From the NCBI RefSeq assembly GCF_026212465.1, contig NC_080057.1, positions 19,662,962-19,726,961 on the forward strand: a stretch of 64,000 nt of DNA, written 5' to 3'. The stretch is from Amaranthus tricolor. Its lineage: Eukaryota > Streptophyta > Magnoliopsida > Caryophyllales > Amaranthaceae. The notes below the pieces were generated by a model. That model had not been told where the DNA came from. It was given only the letters and a program-made list of their open reading frames with translations, and made no database searches. This document shows, piece after piece, positions 33,787-44,067 of the stretch. Both the position numbers and the translations under genes were made by a program. Positions within the stretch are counted from its first letter, which is position 1. Each line of letters starts with the position of its first letter.

Positions 33787-35705
33787 TCAAGGTATACTTC
33801 TACTTCAGAATTGTCTTCTGATCCTACTTATAATGTTTCTTCTCCTACACCTCCGGTAAATCAGCTATCAAATGAGAATGTTGAGGAGAATCACGAAGAT
33901 GTTGGTAAGGTACAACCTGATGGTGATGTACCAGTTCATGATGATGATGATGGCGTTCATGAGGATGATGATGTTGATCGTGATGAGTCTTCATCAGATG
34001 AGGAAGAAGTACATGATGAAGAGGTTCATGAGCAGGGGGAGCAACCTACCCTTCATGTTTAGGATACTCAAGTTAAAAGGTCAACTAGAGAACGAAGGCC
34101 TTCAACTAAGTATCCAAGCTCAGAGTTCATTCTACTTACCGAGGATGGAGAGCCAGAAAACTATCAAGAAGTGTTGCCTTTTGAAGAGAAAGATTTGTGG
34201 CTCAATGCAATGAAGGAAGAAATGGAGTCCTTACAGAAGAATGAAACTTATGAGTTGGTGAAGCTTCCCAAGAGTAAGAAAGTCTTGAAAAACAAGTGGG
34301 TTTTCAAGAACAAGAAAGATGGTGAGAAGATAGTGAAGCGCAAAGCCAGAATGGTGGTAAAGGGATACAACCAGAAAAAGGGTATTGACTTTGATGAGAT
34401 CTTCTCTCCTGTTGTCAAAATGACTTCTATTAGAACTGTGCTAGGATTGGCTGCAAGTCTTGATCTTGAGTTAGAGCAACTTGATGTTAAAACTGCTTTT
34501 TTACATGGTGACTTGCATGAAGAAATCTACATGGAGCAACCTGAAGGGTTTGAAGAAAAGGGGAGAGATAACCTTGTTTGCAAATTGAAGAAGAGTATTT
34601 ATGGGCTTAAAAAGGCACCAAGGCAATGGTACTGAAAATTTGATTCGTTTATGACGAGTAATGGTTATAAGCGGACTTCTGCAGATCCTTGTGTGTACTT
34701 TAAGAGGTTTCCTGGTGACAAATTTATTATCCTTCTTTTGTATGTAGATGATATGTTGATAGTTGGGCAAGATTCAGAGATAATTAGCAATTTGAAGAAA
34801 ATTTTGTTTAATTCATTTGACATGAAAGACTTGGGTCCAACAAAGCAAATTTTAGGCATGGAGATTGCTCGTGATAGGAAGGCTGGAAAGTTGTGGTTAT
34901 CACAGGAAAAGTATATTGAAAGGATTCTTGAAAGATTCAATATGAAACATGCCAAGCCAGTTAGTAAACCATTAGCTGCTCATTTTAAACTAAGTAAGAG
35001 AGCTTGTCCTACAATAGAGAAAGAGAAAGCAAATATGTCTACTATTCCATATTCTTCTGTTGTTGGTTCTTTGATGTATGCTATGGTTTGTACTAGACCA
35101 GATATTGCACATTCTATTGGAGTTGTGAGCAGATACTTATCCAATCTGGGTAAGGTTCACTGGGATGCAATAAAGTGAATCTTTAGGTACTTGCGAGGCA
35201 CCTCTAAACTTTGTTTGTGTTATGGAGGTGGAAAACCTGTTCTTGAGGGGCATATAGATGCAGACATGGCTGGTGACTCGATAATAGAAAGTCTACCTCA
35301 GGCTATGTGTTCACTCTTTCAGGGGGAGCCATATCATGGCAATCCAAGTTACAAAAGTGTGTGGCTTTGTCGACTACTGAGGCAGAATATATAGCAGCTG
35401 TGGAAGCAGGCAAGGAAATTCTTTGGTTGAAAAGGTTTCTTCAAGTGTTGGGTTTGAAGCAAGGTGAGTATGTAGTACTATGTAATAGTCAAAGTGCTAT
35501 GGATTTGAGCCAGAATGCTATGTACCATGCCCGCACTAAGCATATTGATGTTAGATATCATTGGTTGCGGGATGTGATCGAAGATCGAAGAATGAAACTG
35601 AAAAAAGTCTACATCGACAAGAATGGTGTAGATATGTTGACTAAGATGGTTCCTGGAATCAAGCTTGAAGTTTGTTGTAAGCTTGCGGGAATGAGCTTCA
35701 AGTGA
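33787..35705 (+). pseudogene. copia linker, RT and RNase H of the composite element
   Basis: Resumes in an acidic linker (SRYTSTSELSSDPTYN, DEEEVHDEEVHEQ) downstream of the lost integrase. The RT follows (FSPVVKMTSIRTVL, QLDVKTAFLHGDL, LLYVDDMLIV), then RNase H (CVALSTTEAEYIA, HARTKHIDVRYHWL), ending SFK-TGA at 35705. The frame is broken by TAG at 34060-34062, TGA at 34633-34635 (Trp after QWY), TGA at 35176-35178 (Trp before IFRYL) and a one-base shift near 35275-35300. Confidence 0.92.
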
Positions 35706-35740
35706 TAGTTGAAGTGTGTTCGTCTTTCCCGTTTTGGGCT

Positions 35741-35752
35741 GGAGGGGGAGAT
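35741..35752 (+). other. copia polypurine tract
   Basis: GGAGGGGGAGAT abuts the TGTTATGG start of the 3' LTR and is the usual plus-strand priming site. Confidence 0.8.
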
Positions 35753-36535
35753 TGTTATGGGTCCAGTCCAATTGAAGTAAAATATTCCTTGTTTTGGTCC
35801 ATTTAGTTGCTCTATTTTTATTACATTTTACTAGCTTGAATTAAGTCTAATTAGAGACTTAAGTTATGACTTCCTCTAGAAGTTTTAAAGGGGTTATCTT
35901 GTGGTAAACATGTGACTAAGATAGGGGTGAGTAGTTTTAAGAACAACACACACAAAATAGAGAGAAAAGTGAGGTTTTCATTTTCGGAGTTTTTAGGGCA
36001 AGCTTCAGTAATCTATCCGTTGTTGGAAATTGCACCTTTGGATCATCCTCAAATATTGGCAGCTTGTTCCTGACATCAAGAGCTTCATTTTGAACAGTTG
36101 GATCGTTGTTTTGAGCTCTAGTTTGGCCACAGTTGTCTCTGGACAGAAGTGCTGTTTTGGGTGTTTTCTACTTCTCTTGCTCTCTAATTCCAATCTTTTA
36201 TTGTTTATTGTTGTTGGTGGGCTGTAGATGGTTGTAAACTACATTGGGTTCATTTTACCCTCAATTTTATCATCAATAAGAAAATATTAAGGGTGGACTC
36301 TTCAAGAGGTATCGTACTTTTTATACTTCACATCGAAGGGGTGTTCCACGTATAATTTGTGTGTGTTGATTGCATCTTATTCCGCTTATTATTGATGCTT
36401 TGTGACTAAAATATTGCTGTCCACATTTTATATTCTTGTTGTGTGATATTTTGGGTTGATTGGTTTGGATATGAGAAGAATTGTCTTGAATTGGTGATCT
36501 AATGAGATTCGTAGTGACTTCTTCCGTACCATACA
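35753..36535 (+). repeat. 3' LTR of the composite copia element
   Basis: The 783-bp LTR runs TGTTATGGGTCCAGTCCAAT...CTTCCGTACCATACA and is followed by TTTAA. Confidence 0.93.
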
Positions 36536-36778
36536 TTTAAAACAAAAAATAACTCAACATTATGTTTGGTACCAAATTACCCACTATTCTACACATTTCA
36601 TATAAATTTGATCCATTTTGGGGTTTTGAAATAAAAATGTTATAGTAAATTCTATGAGGTATTAGCAGTTGTATTGCCTAAACTCAAAAAGTCAAATTAC
36701 ACACAAATCAAACATTGAGATGTCTTTACGTATAATATAATTAGTATAAAAACATGTATAATGTTTGTTATTATTATA

Positions 36779-37032
36779 CACCCTTTGTTTTTATATATTC
36801 TTTTTAAATAAAAATTAAATTTTTAATGTTAAATTTTAACTATGATTTCTCATCAATCTATATAAAAAAATATATTTATGTAGGATCTTTATAGATTCGT
36901 CTTAATATATATTTTCTAAATATCAACTTTTTAGAGTTTTTAACAATTTACAATTAAAATTATTTGACTTTTAAGTATGCATTGAAATTTGAGCAAAAAG
37001 TAAATAAAAAGAACATATAAAAACAAAGGAAA
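36779..37032 (-). mobile_element. Stowaway-like MITE, copy E (inverted)
   Basis: TA flanks (36777-36778 and 37033-37034). Ends CACCCTTTGTTTTTATATAT and ATATAAAAACAAAGGAAA are inverted repeats. The interior GATTCGTCTTAATATATATT is the reverse complement of the motif in copies A-C. Confidence 0.8.
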
Positions 37033-38165
37033 TATTACATATAAATATAAATTTTTAAAAAAGATGCAACGACATATTATCGTTATCAAATTATAAAAGT
37101 TAAAATGAAATGTAATAATCAAAGTAATCTCTTTATAACAACATAGTAATTGCATGATTCAATAACAATTTAATTTAAGTAAAACACTATTTTAATTATT
37201 TTTCTAGGTGGGAAAAACAAGTTTCCTTTCTATTCGCTTTAATTTTTGACTTTATTAGGGATAATGTCGTGCGATGTACGTTTTTATTAAATTTTTTGAC
37301 ATATTTATTTAAACAAAAAAAATAAAAATTGACGGTTTTATGTTTTAACTATCTCAAAAGATCATATACTTATTTAATAAATAACATTATAAAGATTTTA
37401 TAAATAATTGAAAGAAAATAAAATAAAATAAAATAAAATATATGATTTTATAATATATTAAATGATATGATCTAAAAGGTAAAAAAATCAATCAATATTG
37501 ATAATATTATAGTCATAATTAGAAAATAAAAAAAGTCAAAGATATAAACATTAGTAATAAATACAATAACTTCATCATTGATTTCTAGAGGGAAAATTTT
37601 TATTGAAGAAGTGACATGTAAGCAATTTTGTAATGACAAGATAGATTATTTTAAATATATACTAAAAAATTAATAAAAACACAATATTGTAAAATTAATT
37701 AAAAAGGTTACTTTGAAGAGTGAGACTTTTCATAAATAAATTTCGGAAATTTTTATATAATAAGATTTAAAATTTCTTAGATACAAGATGAGAGTAGTGA
37801 CCTTCAAGATTAGAGCTAATCAACTTATTATTTTTGGTGTTTCAATTGTTCCTTTGCCCAAAGCCCCAATCAAATAAGCTATGTTAAGAAATATTCCGTT
37901 GTTTTCTACTTAGCACCCATATTAAGTTTTTTTTCTATTCATCATTATATGGTATTTTACATATATTATATGAGAAAATATATAGTAACTAACACTAGAT
38001 ATAAACAATTTAACAACTGTATTGGACTGAGTAAAAAGGTATTTAAGCACACAAAAAAAAACAAAAGTAGTATTTGCTACACAAGTATTTTCGGTATTAT
38101 TCGCTATGTAGTCAAGTGAAATCTTAGTGGTATTTTGATAGGATACATGTTCATTGTATGGTGGT
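37033..38165. other. intergenic; (AAAAT)n at about 37420-37441
   Basis: AT-rich sequence with a short AAAATAAAATAAAATAAAAT run. No gene or larger repeat. Confidence 0.45.
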
Positions 38166-39160
38166 TAGAGCTGTTCAAAAGTGACCCGAACCGAAAATCC
38201 GATCCGAAATTGAAAGTAAACCGACCTGAAAATGTGTTCCTTTTTTAGGTTTATCGAACCGACATTACCCGACTCAAAGCTATATACGAACCGGTTGACA
38301 ACAGAAAATGGAAAAACTGAACCCGAGCTGTAACTGATTTTTCTAACCGACTTATAACCGTTAACCGAGATTACCCAAACCTAATAATGACCGACCCAAG
38401 TTATATCCGACCCGAATCATGCTCAAAACCGAACTCGATCAGGCTAAAACCGACTTAACCCAAACGAAGTTTAGATCGAACTGCTATAAACCCGAACCAA
38501 TTTTTTACATAGAAGTATGATTGACTCATATTTAATCATCTATTAGTTATTCTAATAAAGTCATAAATATTTTAATAAAATAAATTTTATAAATACATGA
38601 TTTCATATATTTAGAGTTAATAATCAATGGTCAATATAATTAGATGATTTAACTATTTTTAATCGAATTAGATGAAAATTGATAGAACTTTATAATTTTA
38701 ATTTCCAATCAAACAAGTAAAAGTAACAATGTAATAATGATCACTAATTGATTTGCATTTTCACTATTTTCCTTTAAGTAAAGGAACCTTATCAACAATT
38801 AAAAAATGACTAACAACTTAATCTGATATTGATTCGATCAATAGCAATTAGTAATTCGCAATTCGTAGCCGAATTCTACTTGAAAAATACCCGAACCCGA
38901 TTTGTACCTGGTAAAACCGAAGTAATTATTAACCGATGACAACCCGAGACTGATTGAAACTCGACACGAACTTTAACCGACACCGACCTGATACTAACCC
39001 GATAGTTCGAATAACCGATCTTCAACCGAAATGTGACTAATCGACCCGACCCGAGTATGACCCGTCGCAATACACATCCGAAATATAACCGATCCGAAAT
39101 ACAACTGAATCGAATGACACCCGTCTGAAACCGACCCAATAACCCGAATGAACACCTCTA
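38166..39160 (-). mobile_element. hAT-like non-autonomous element, copy 2 (inverted)
   Basis: The 995-bp element is flanked by a perfect 8-bp duplication ATGGTGGT (38158-38165 and 39161-39168). Ends are TAGAGCTGTTCAAAAGTGAC and GAATGAACACCTCTA, the reverse of copy 1 at 11117-12106. Both outer parts are dense in ACCCG and AACCG (CGGGT and CGGTT on the minus strand). The centre matches copy 1 (for example TCATAAATATTTTAATAAAA). No coding capacity; the minus-strand ORFs are repeat artefacts. The perfect duplication suggests it moved more recently than copy 1. Confidence 0.92.
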
Positions 39161-39168
39161 ATGGTGGT

Positions 39169-39743
39169 ACATATTATGTTGACATTTTTTGTATATATTT
39201 TAAAAATATAAAACTCAATAAACACTGTCTTACTTAAAATATGTATCCTAAAAAGACTTGTATTCTCTAAAAATTGATTTCGATATTTTCACCACTTTGA
39301 ATAGTTTTATTTAGATCCTCCTCAATCCCCATATCAAGGATATGACATGATTACTATAAATAGAAGTCCGATAACATACATACTAATCCTCTGTCCCAAT
39401 TAATCTGTCTTATTTTCTGTTTTAATTCATCCTAATAAATTTCAATAATTTCTAATCAATAACTGTTATTTGTAAATCACCACAAAAGACTAAAAATTAT
39501 AACAAAATAAAAAAAATCAAAAAAGGTAAATTAAAATCATAAGAGTCACATCCTATTAAATTCTACCACATAAAGTGATGTATTAACTTTACAAATCGCC
39601 ATTATTTACTAAGACCTTTTCAATAAATTTAATCTGTTTTTATTTTTGGATATGACCCAACTACTTTTACTCACTATTTCTCTGTCTTATTTGTAAACAC
39701 CCTACTATTTTAAGTGAAGTATACTCAACTTCTTAATCACGGT
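39169..39743. other. intergenic, possible MITE fragment
   Basis: Bases 39388-39690 begin CCTCTGTCCCAATTAATCTG and may be a diverged MITE. Ends were not resolved. Confidence 0.35.
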
Positions 39744-39920
39744 CTAAAAAATAATTAGTGCACTATAGCTGGGAGAGGGAATAGTACTTGGTATATCTTT
39801 TCTTTTTGGAGGGATGTCCACTGCAGTACTACTGGAGGGATATCCCTTTCCATGAATAGACCAAGGCAAACATGCCCTTTTCTTGAAAGTGGCCCCTTTC
39901 TCCGGTGTCGCTTTTGACAT
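39744..39920 (-). CDS. uncharacterised 58-codon ORF, possible terminal exon
   Basis: From the ATG at 39920 the frame reads MSKATPEKGATFKKRACLPW, then IHGKGYPSS, and closes PSPSYSALIIF-TAG. Composition is much less AT-rich than the flanks and codons look unforced. The open frame continues upstream to a CACTTTTTTTAG that could be a 3' splice site, so this may be the last exon of a captured or decayed gene. I do not recognise the family. It is basic and Pro/Ser-rich, with no signal peptide or membrane segment. It could also be chance. Confidence 0.35.
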   Translation of the reverse strand: MSKATPEKGATFKKRACLPWSIHGKGYPSSSTAVDIPPKRKDIPSTIPSPSYSALIIF

Positions 39921-40867
39921 ACTATGGGCCTTGAGCAAACTAAAAAAAGTGATTCTGACTTTTAGCGAGTATTGGTAAAATAACAGAGATGAGCCCTATA
40001 TGCTATAATTATCATTATAAATGTTATCATATACTTTTTAATTGATAAAAAAACTAATCATAAAATGCAAATTTTTAAGTGTCTATTTCATTAACCCATA
40101 TTTTAAGATATTAGGGCCCTATCTAACTGTGGGTCCAAATGCCTACATTGCCTATAGTCATGAACGACCCTGCTTTTCTCAAACTATATTTTCTAAACAA
40201 TCATCGGTATCCACTGTACTTAATTACCTTTTCTAACTTATACTTCTTAAATTTAATGCTGACGTACACTATATTTAATGTGCACACAGTGTAGGTCTGA
40301 TAACAATTGACTTGACCTAAACCTAACCCGTGGATTTTGGGTTTAGATTTTTAGCTTAATTAATTAAATTGGTTGATTTGACCTAATCTGTTTATAAACG
40401 AGTTACATTAACATTAAAATTTTAAAACTGAAATAAACATGTATAATTCATTCAATTATACCAATTGTTTCAAGTCAAATCAATTAATTTTTTTAAAGAT
40501 GAAATCAATCAATATAACCTAAACTAATTCATTAAATATAATCATTCATAAACCAAGATTTTAAATTTGAGGCCTATATAATAAGGTGGTCAATGTTAGA
40601 GACCCTGAAATGAAAACAAAAAAACTCTAAACGAATCAAGTGAGTCAAAATCAGATCAAAATGACCTAATCTGTTTTAAATTTGGTTGGGGTAATGATTT
40701 CGACTCAATTAATTGAACGAATTAGGTTTAGATTAAAGAGTTTATGAGCCATAATATATATATATGATTCGAATAAGATCGACCCGCTCTAATCTATTGG
40801 TGAACATTATTAGATGATAGAAAATGATAATACCTAAATTGAAAAGACTAATTTTAAAATGCAAATA
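39921..40867. other. intergenic, no gene recognised
   Basis: AT-rich sequence with degraded repeat words such as GACCTAATCTG and TCGACCCGCTCTAAT near 40320-40800, perhaps an old hAT-like MITE. No gene. Confidence 0.35.
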
Positions 40868-41105
40868 CTCCATTTGTTTTTCTTTTCTTGTTTATGTTTT
40901 GTATAGTCATTAAAGCAATTTTCGAGTCTCAATATCTCAAAATACGCATCATAAAAAATTATAAAAAATATATAATAAAAGAGTTTACATTAAAACGAAT
41001 CTAACAAATTCTTACATAGATATATTTTATCTCTTATATACGTCTCAAAAATTTTAGTCAAATTTCTCACTTTTTATAATGAAATATTGTTATTGGGAAG
41101 AACAT
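40868..41105 (+). mobile_element. Stowaway-like MITE, copy D (3' end decayed)
   Basis: Follows TA at 40866-40867 and starts CTCCATTTGTTTTTCTTTTC. The interior (TTTACATTAAAACGAATCTA) matches copies A-C. The right terminal repeat is lost around GGGAAGAACATG. Confidence 0.7.
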
Positions 41106-42099
41106 GTAATTTGTAGTTAGTACTAGGATTGAATATACATGATTTTTGCAAGAAGTGTGTATATCGAAGTTGTCAATAGATTTTTCATATTTGATCTCAT
41201 TATACCAATATAATTAATAACGTCAATAAGAAGTAGATTTGCTTTTGGGATATAGACTCGCACTATTTATTGGATTTTTATTCATAAATTCAGTATTTTT
41301 ATTCATCTCATTCACATATTTATTTATTCCTTACTAATTCACTTAAATCTTTTTAAAACAAATATGTATTTGTTTAAAACTTTAAGATACAAAAAGGTAA
41401 GTTACAACACACATTTAAACATTTTAAATTTTTACCCAACTCGAAATCCCGAGCAACCCGACTAGTAATCTAAAATTTTGGTAAATTTTTGAGTTGTACA
41501 TAATATGTTTGAATTAATCTATTATTTATTCATTAATTTTATTCCTGAATCAATATTCTGTAAATATGACTTAAATAGTTATTTTTCAATCGATATATTT
41601 TAAATTTTAACGGATAAATATGTATTCTAGTTTTAAGCTTTTATAGTGATAAATTAAAATAATAATAAATCAACTACAACATCTAAGTGCAAATTACAAT
41701 TTTTATTTTCAGCCCCTCTCTTGAGAGACCGTCTCTTTAAAAGATATTTTTTATGTTCAGCCCATTAAAGCTTGATAAACTAAAAGATAATAATAGGTAG
41801 GCTTTTCTTACTGGAATTTGTGTTTTTGTTATGAACAACAAACATGCTTTCAACTTTGAATTGATGATGAAGATGTTATGAAGCTGCCTGATCCAACTTT
41901 TTTTGTCTGATTTTTGATTTGCATGTGAGCTTTCTTTTTCAGCTTGGGATCTTCAATGTAATTAGTTGTGCCTGCTTTTAACATTTTATTGAGTACTATT
42001 CATAATTTATAAACAAATGTTTGGGGCCAAACACGTGGCCTTCATCAGTTCATCTATAATACTACTACCTACTTCCTCACTTACTACTGTTAACTCTAA
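41106..42099. other. intergenic
   Basis: Contains CTCTCTTGAGAGACCGTCTC near 41715, a palindromic word shared with other dispersed repeats here. No gene. Confidence 0.4.
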
Positions 42100-42835
42100 G
42101 GGGGTGTTTGGTTTGGAAAAATTTAAGATTATAAAAACAGTTATAAATAACCATTTTCGTTACTTGATGTTTGATTTGCATTATCGGTAATCATTACCGT
42201 TACCAAGAGGTAACCAATTCCCTTAATTTATTTCCACTCATGATACACCGGTAACAAAATTCATCAATACCTTGAATCAAAAATAAAAAACAGATTTCTT
42301 TCCCGCAATCATCATCTCAACTTTTCTGTGTATAAGGCTTTACTTTTATATCAATTTGGCCTGCCCATCTTCAACAATCAACACCCCTATTTCCACTTTC
42401 TCTCTCCGCTGATATAGGAGAATACTTTGCTCAAGCTTTGATTTCATTGTATGGTAAGTTTTGGCTTTTCAATTACATCTCATCTCACAATATTAAAAAA
42501 AAGAGAATCTAATCAAATTTTTTAATAAAAGTCCTTCAATCGATCCACTTAACTGTATATTTTTTCCAGCAATTGAAATAGAAAAAAAAAATTTGAGGCT
42601 ACTATTTATAATATTAGAGAAATAATAAGGGTGTATGTTAGATAAAAGTGGGAACAATGTTGTTGCTAATGAGAGAGTGGGTAAAAGAAGCATTTCTACT
42701 ATGTACTCGATTTGTAATTGATTCCATTATCTATCTAAACCAAACAGGTTTTCAAGCTAACGGTTGTTGTTTTCCTTACATTATCTTTTCATATTCCATT
42801 CCCTTTCTATTCTACTATTTGTACCAAACATCCCC
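42100..42835. mobile_element. Tourist-like (PIF/Harbinger) MITE, 736 bp
   Basis: Ends GGGGGTGTTTGGTTTGG and GTACCAAACATCCCC are inverted repeats, flanked by TAA at 42097-42099 and 42836-42838. A 3-bp TAA target and GGG..GTTTGG ends are the marks of PIF/Harbinger MITEs. No transposase. Confidence 0.75.
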
Positions 42836-42875
42836 TAATTCTATAACCATTTAAGTATGATTTGACGGTCCTTCA

Positions 42876-42960
42876 TGTAACACCGAACCGCTGGTTACTA
42901 TCCATGAAAACTGTAGATTGACTCCATTCAGGATCTATGTACTTGTTCAAACAATGATGA
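42876..42960 (+). repeat. diverged Cassandra-LTR-like fragment
   Basis: TGTAACACCGAACCGCTGGT, then ACTGTAGATTGACTCC, follows the start of the Cassandra LTR at 2550 but is quickly lost. Weak match. Confidence 0.4.
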
Positions 42961-43073
42961 ACATAGCTAAGTTTTTGAGGTAAAAAGTATGTAATTTGAT
43001 TTAATGAAGTTAAAACTCTATACATTTACATCTTTAGATATTATTTTTGAGGTAAAAATAGACAATAGACTAA

Positions 43074-43388
43074 CGGCCCATTTGGTAGGCGGTAATAAAT
43101 CGCGGTAATGGGAATGAAAATTAGTGTAATTTTGGTTGAAAAATCTCTTGACTACCTTGATGGTCATGCTTGACAACCTTCAATCATCTTATTTTCTTTC
43201 ATAAAATTCATTCCAATGTATTACCATTGGGAGAGGTGGTATTAGGTGGTAATGGCAATATGTAAACAAAAAAACTTTTTTGTGATCAAAGTTTCATTAC
43301 CATGGGAATGACATGGAACTTTTAATAAAATTTTACACTATAAATCATTCCCATTACCACCATTTAGTACCACTAACCAAACGGGCTG
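43074..43388. mobile_element. Tourist-like MITE, 315 bp
   Basis: Ends CGGCCCATTTGGTAGGCGGT and ACCAAACGGGCTG are inverted repeats. TAA precedes the left end, but the right flank is TTT, so the target duplication is not confirmed. The interior pairs extensively (GGTAATGGGAATG with CATTCCCATTACC). Confidence 0.65.
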
Positions 43389-44067
43389 TTTGAGTTTTGG
43401 CACTTGGAATATAGTTATCTTTTCATATAATTTTAAAATAAAAATTTAGAAAAATTCTATATTTATAAAATAAGTGAGCGGTAGGGTTAATCTTCGGGTA
43501 TTATTTTTATGTTGCTACCCATCCGTTTAACTTAACGGGGGATATTACCATTGAACTATTAAAAAATTTTCAAAATTGTTGTCCAAGTCCGTCCGTTTTT
43601 CGAGTCGGATTGGTTAAGCTTGGCGGGTAGCTCGCCCATGAATAGTTGTATTACATGACCTCAAACAAGTAGTTTATATTCATATAGTATGTACGAGATG
43701 AGCTTTTTAACCCATAAGTAAGATGCGTCCCTCCTTTGTTTTTAGAATCGTGATTCTGATCTACGATTCTACGATCTTACGGTCCAAAAATAGGCGGCCG
43801 ATCTGGATTGTATGTAGAATCTTGATGTGGTATAATCGTGCGATTCTACTTAGCTCAAGAATTAAGGTGGTAGGATCATAACATGATTTTATGATCTTAC
43901 AATTTAACTATTCGATCCTATACGGGTAGTTTCAAATTTCAATCATAATATTTTTCAGATAATCCAGATTTCACTTATGTTTAAATGTATATATTTAAAA
44001 TAATTATATTAATATCTCTATAAAATTCAAGTTTTTCTTGATTTGCAGTATAAAAATGATTGTTTAA
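43389..44067. other. intergenic
   Basis: Bases 43740-43930 are a GATTCTACGATC-rich stretch, related to 45830-45905, suggesting a dispersed repeat with ends on both sides of the solo LTR. No gene. Confidence 0.4.

Larger units (their letters stand above)
28330..36535 (+). mobile_element. composite Ty1/copia element with nested Ty3/gypsy and internal deletion
   Basis: The two copia LTRs (28330-29115 and 35753-36535) are flanked by a perfect 5-bp duplication TTTAA (28325-28329 and 36536-36540), so they belong to one insertion. Inside, in order: copia primer-binding site and gag start, then a gypsy 5' LTR, gag, protease and partial RT, then copia linker, RT, RNase H, polypurine tract and 3' LTR. 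The copia protease and integrase, and the gypsy RT end, integrase and 3' LTR, are missing. This is explained by one deletion after gypsy insertion. The copia LTRs differ at roughly 55-60 positions of 785 by eye count. Confidence 0.92.
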
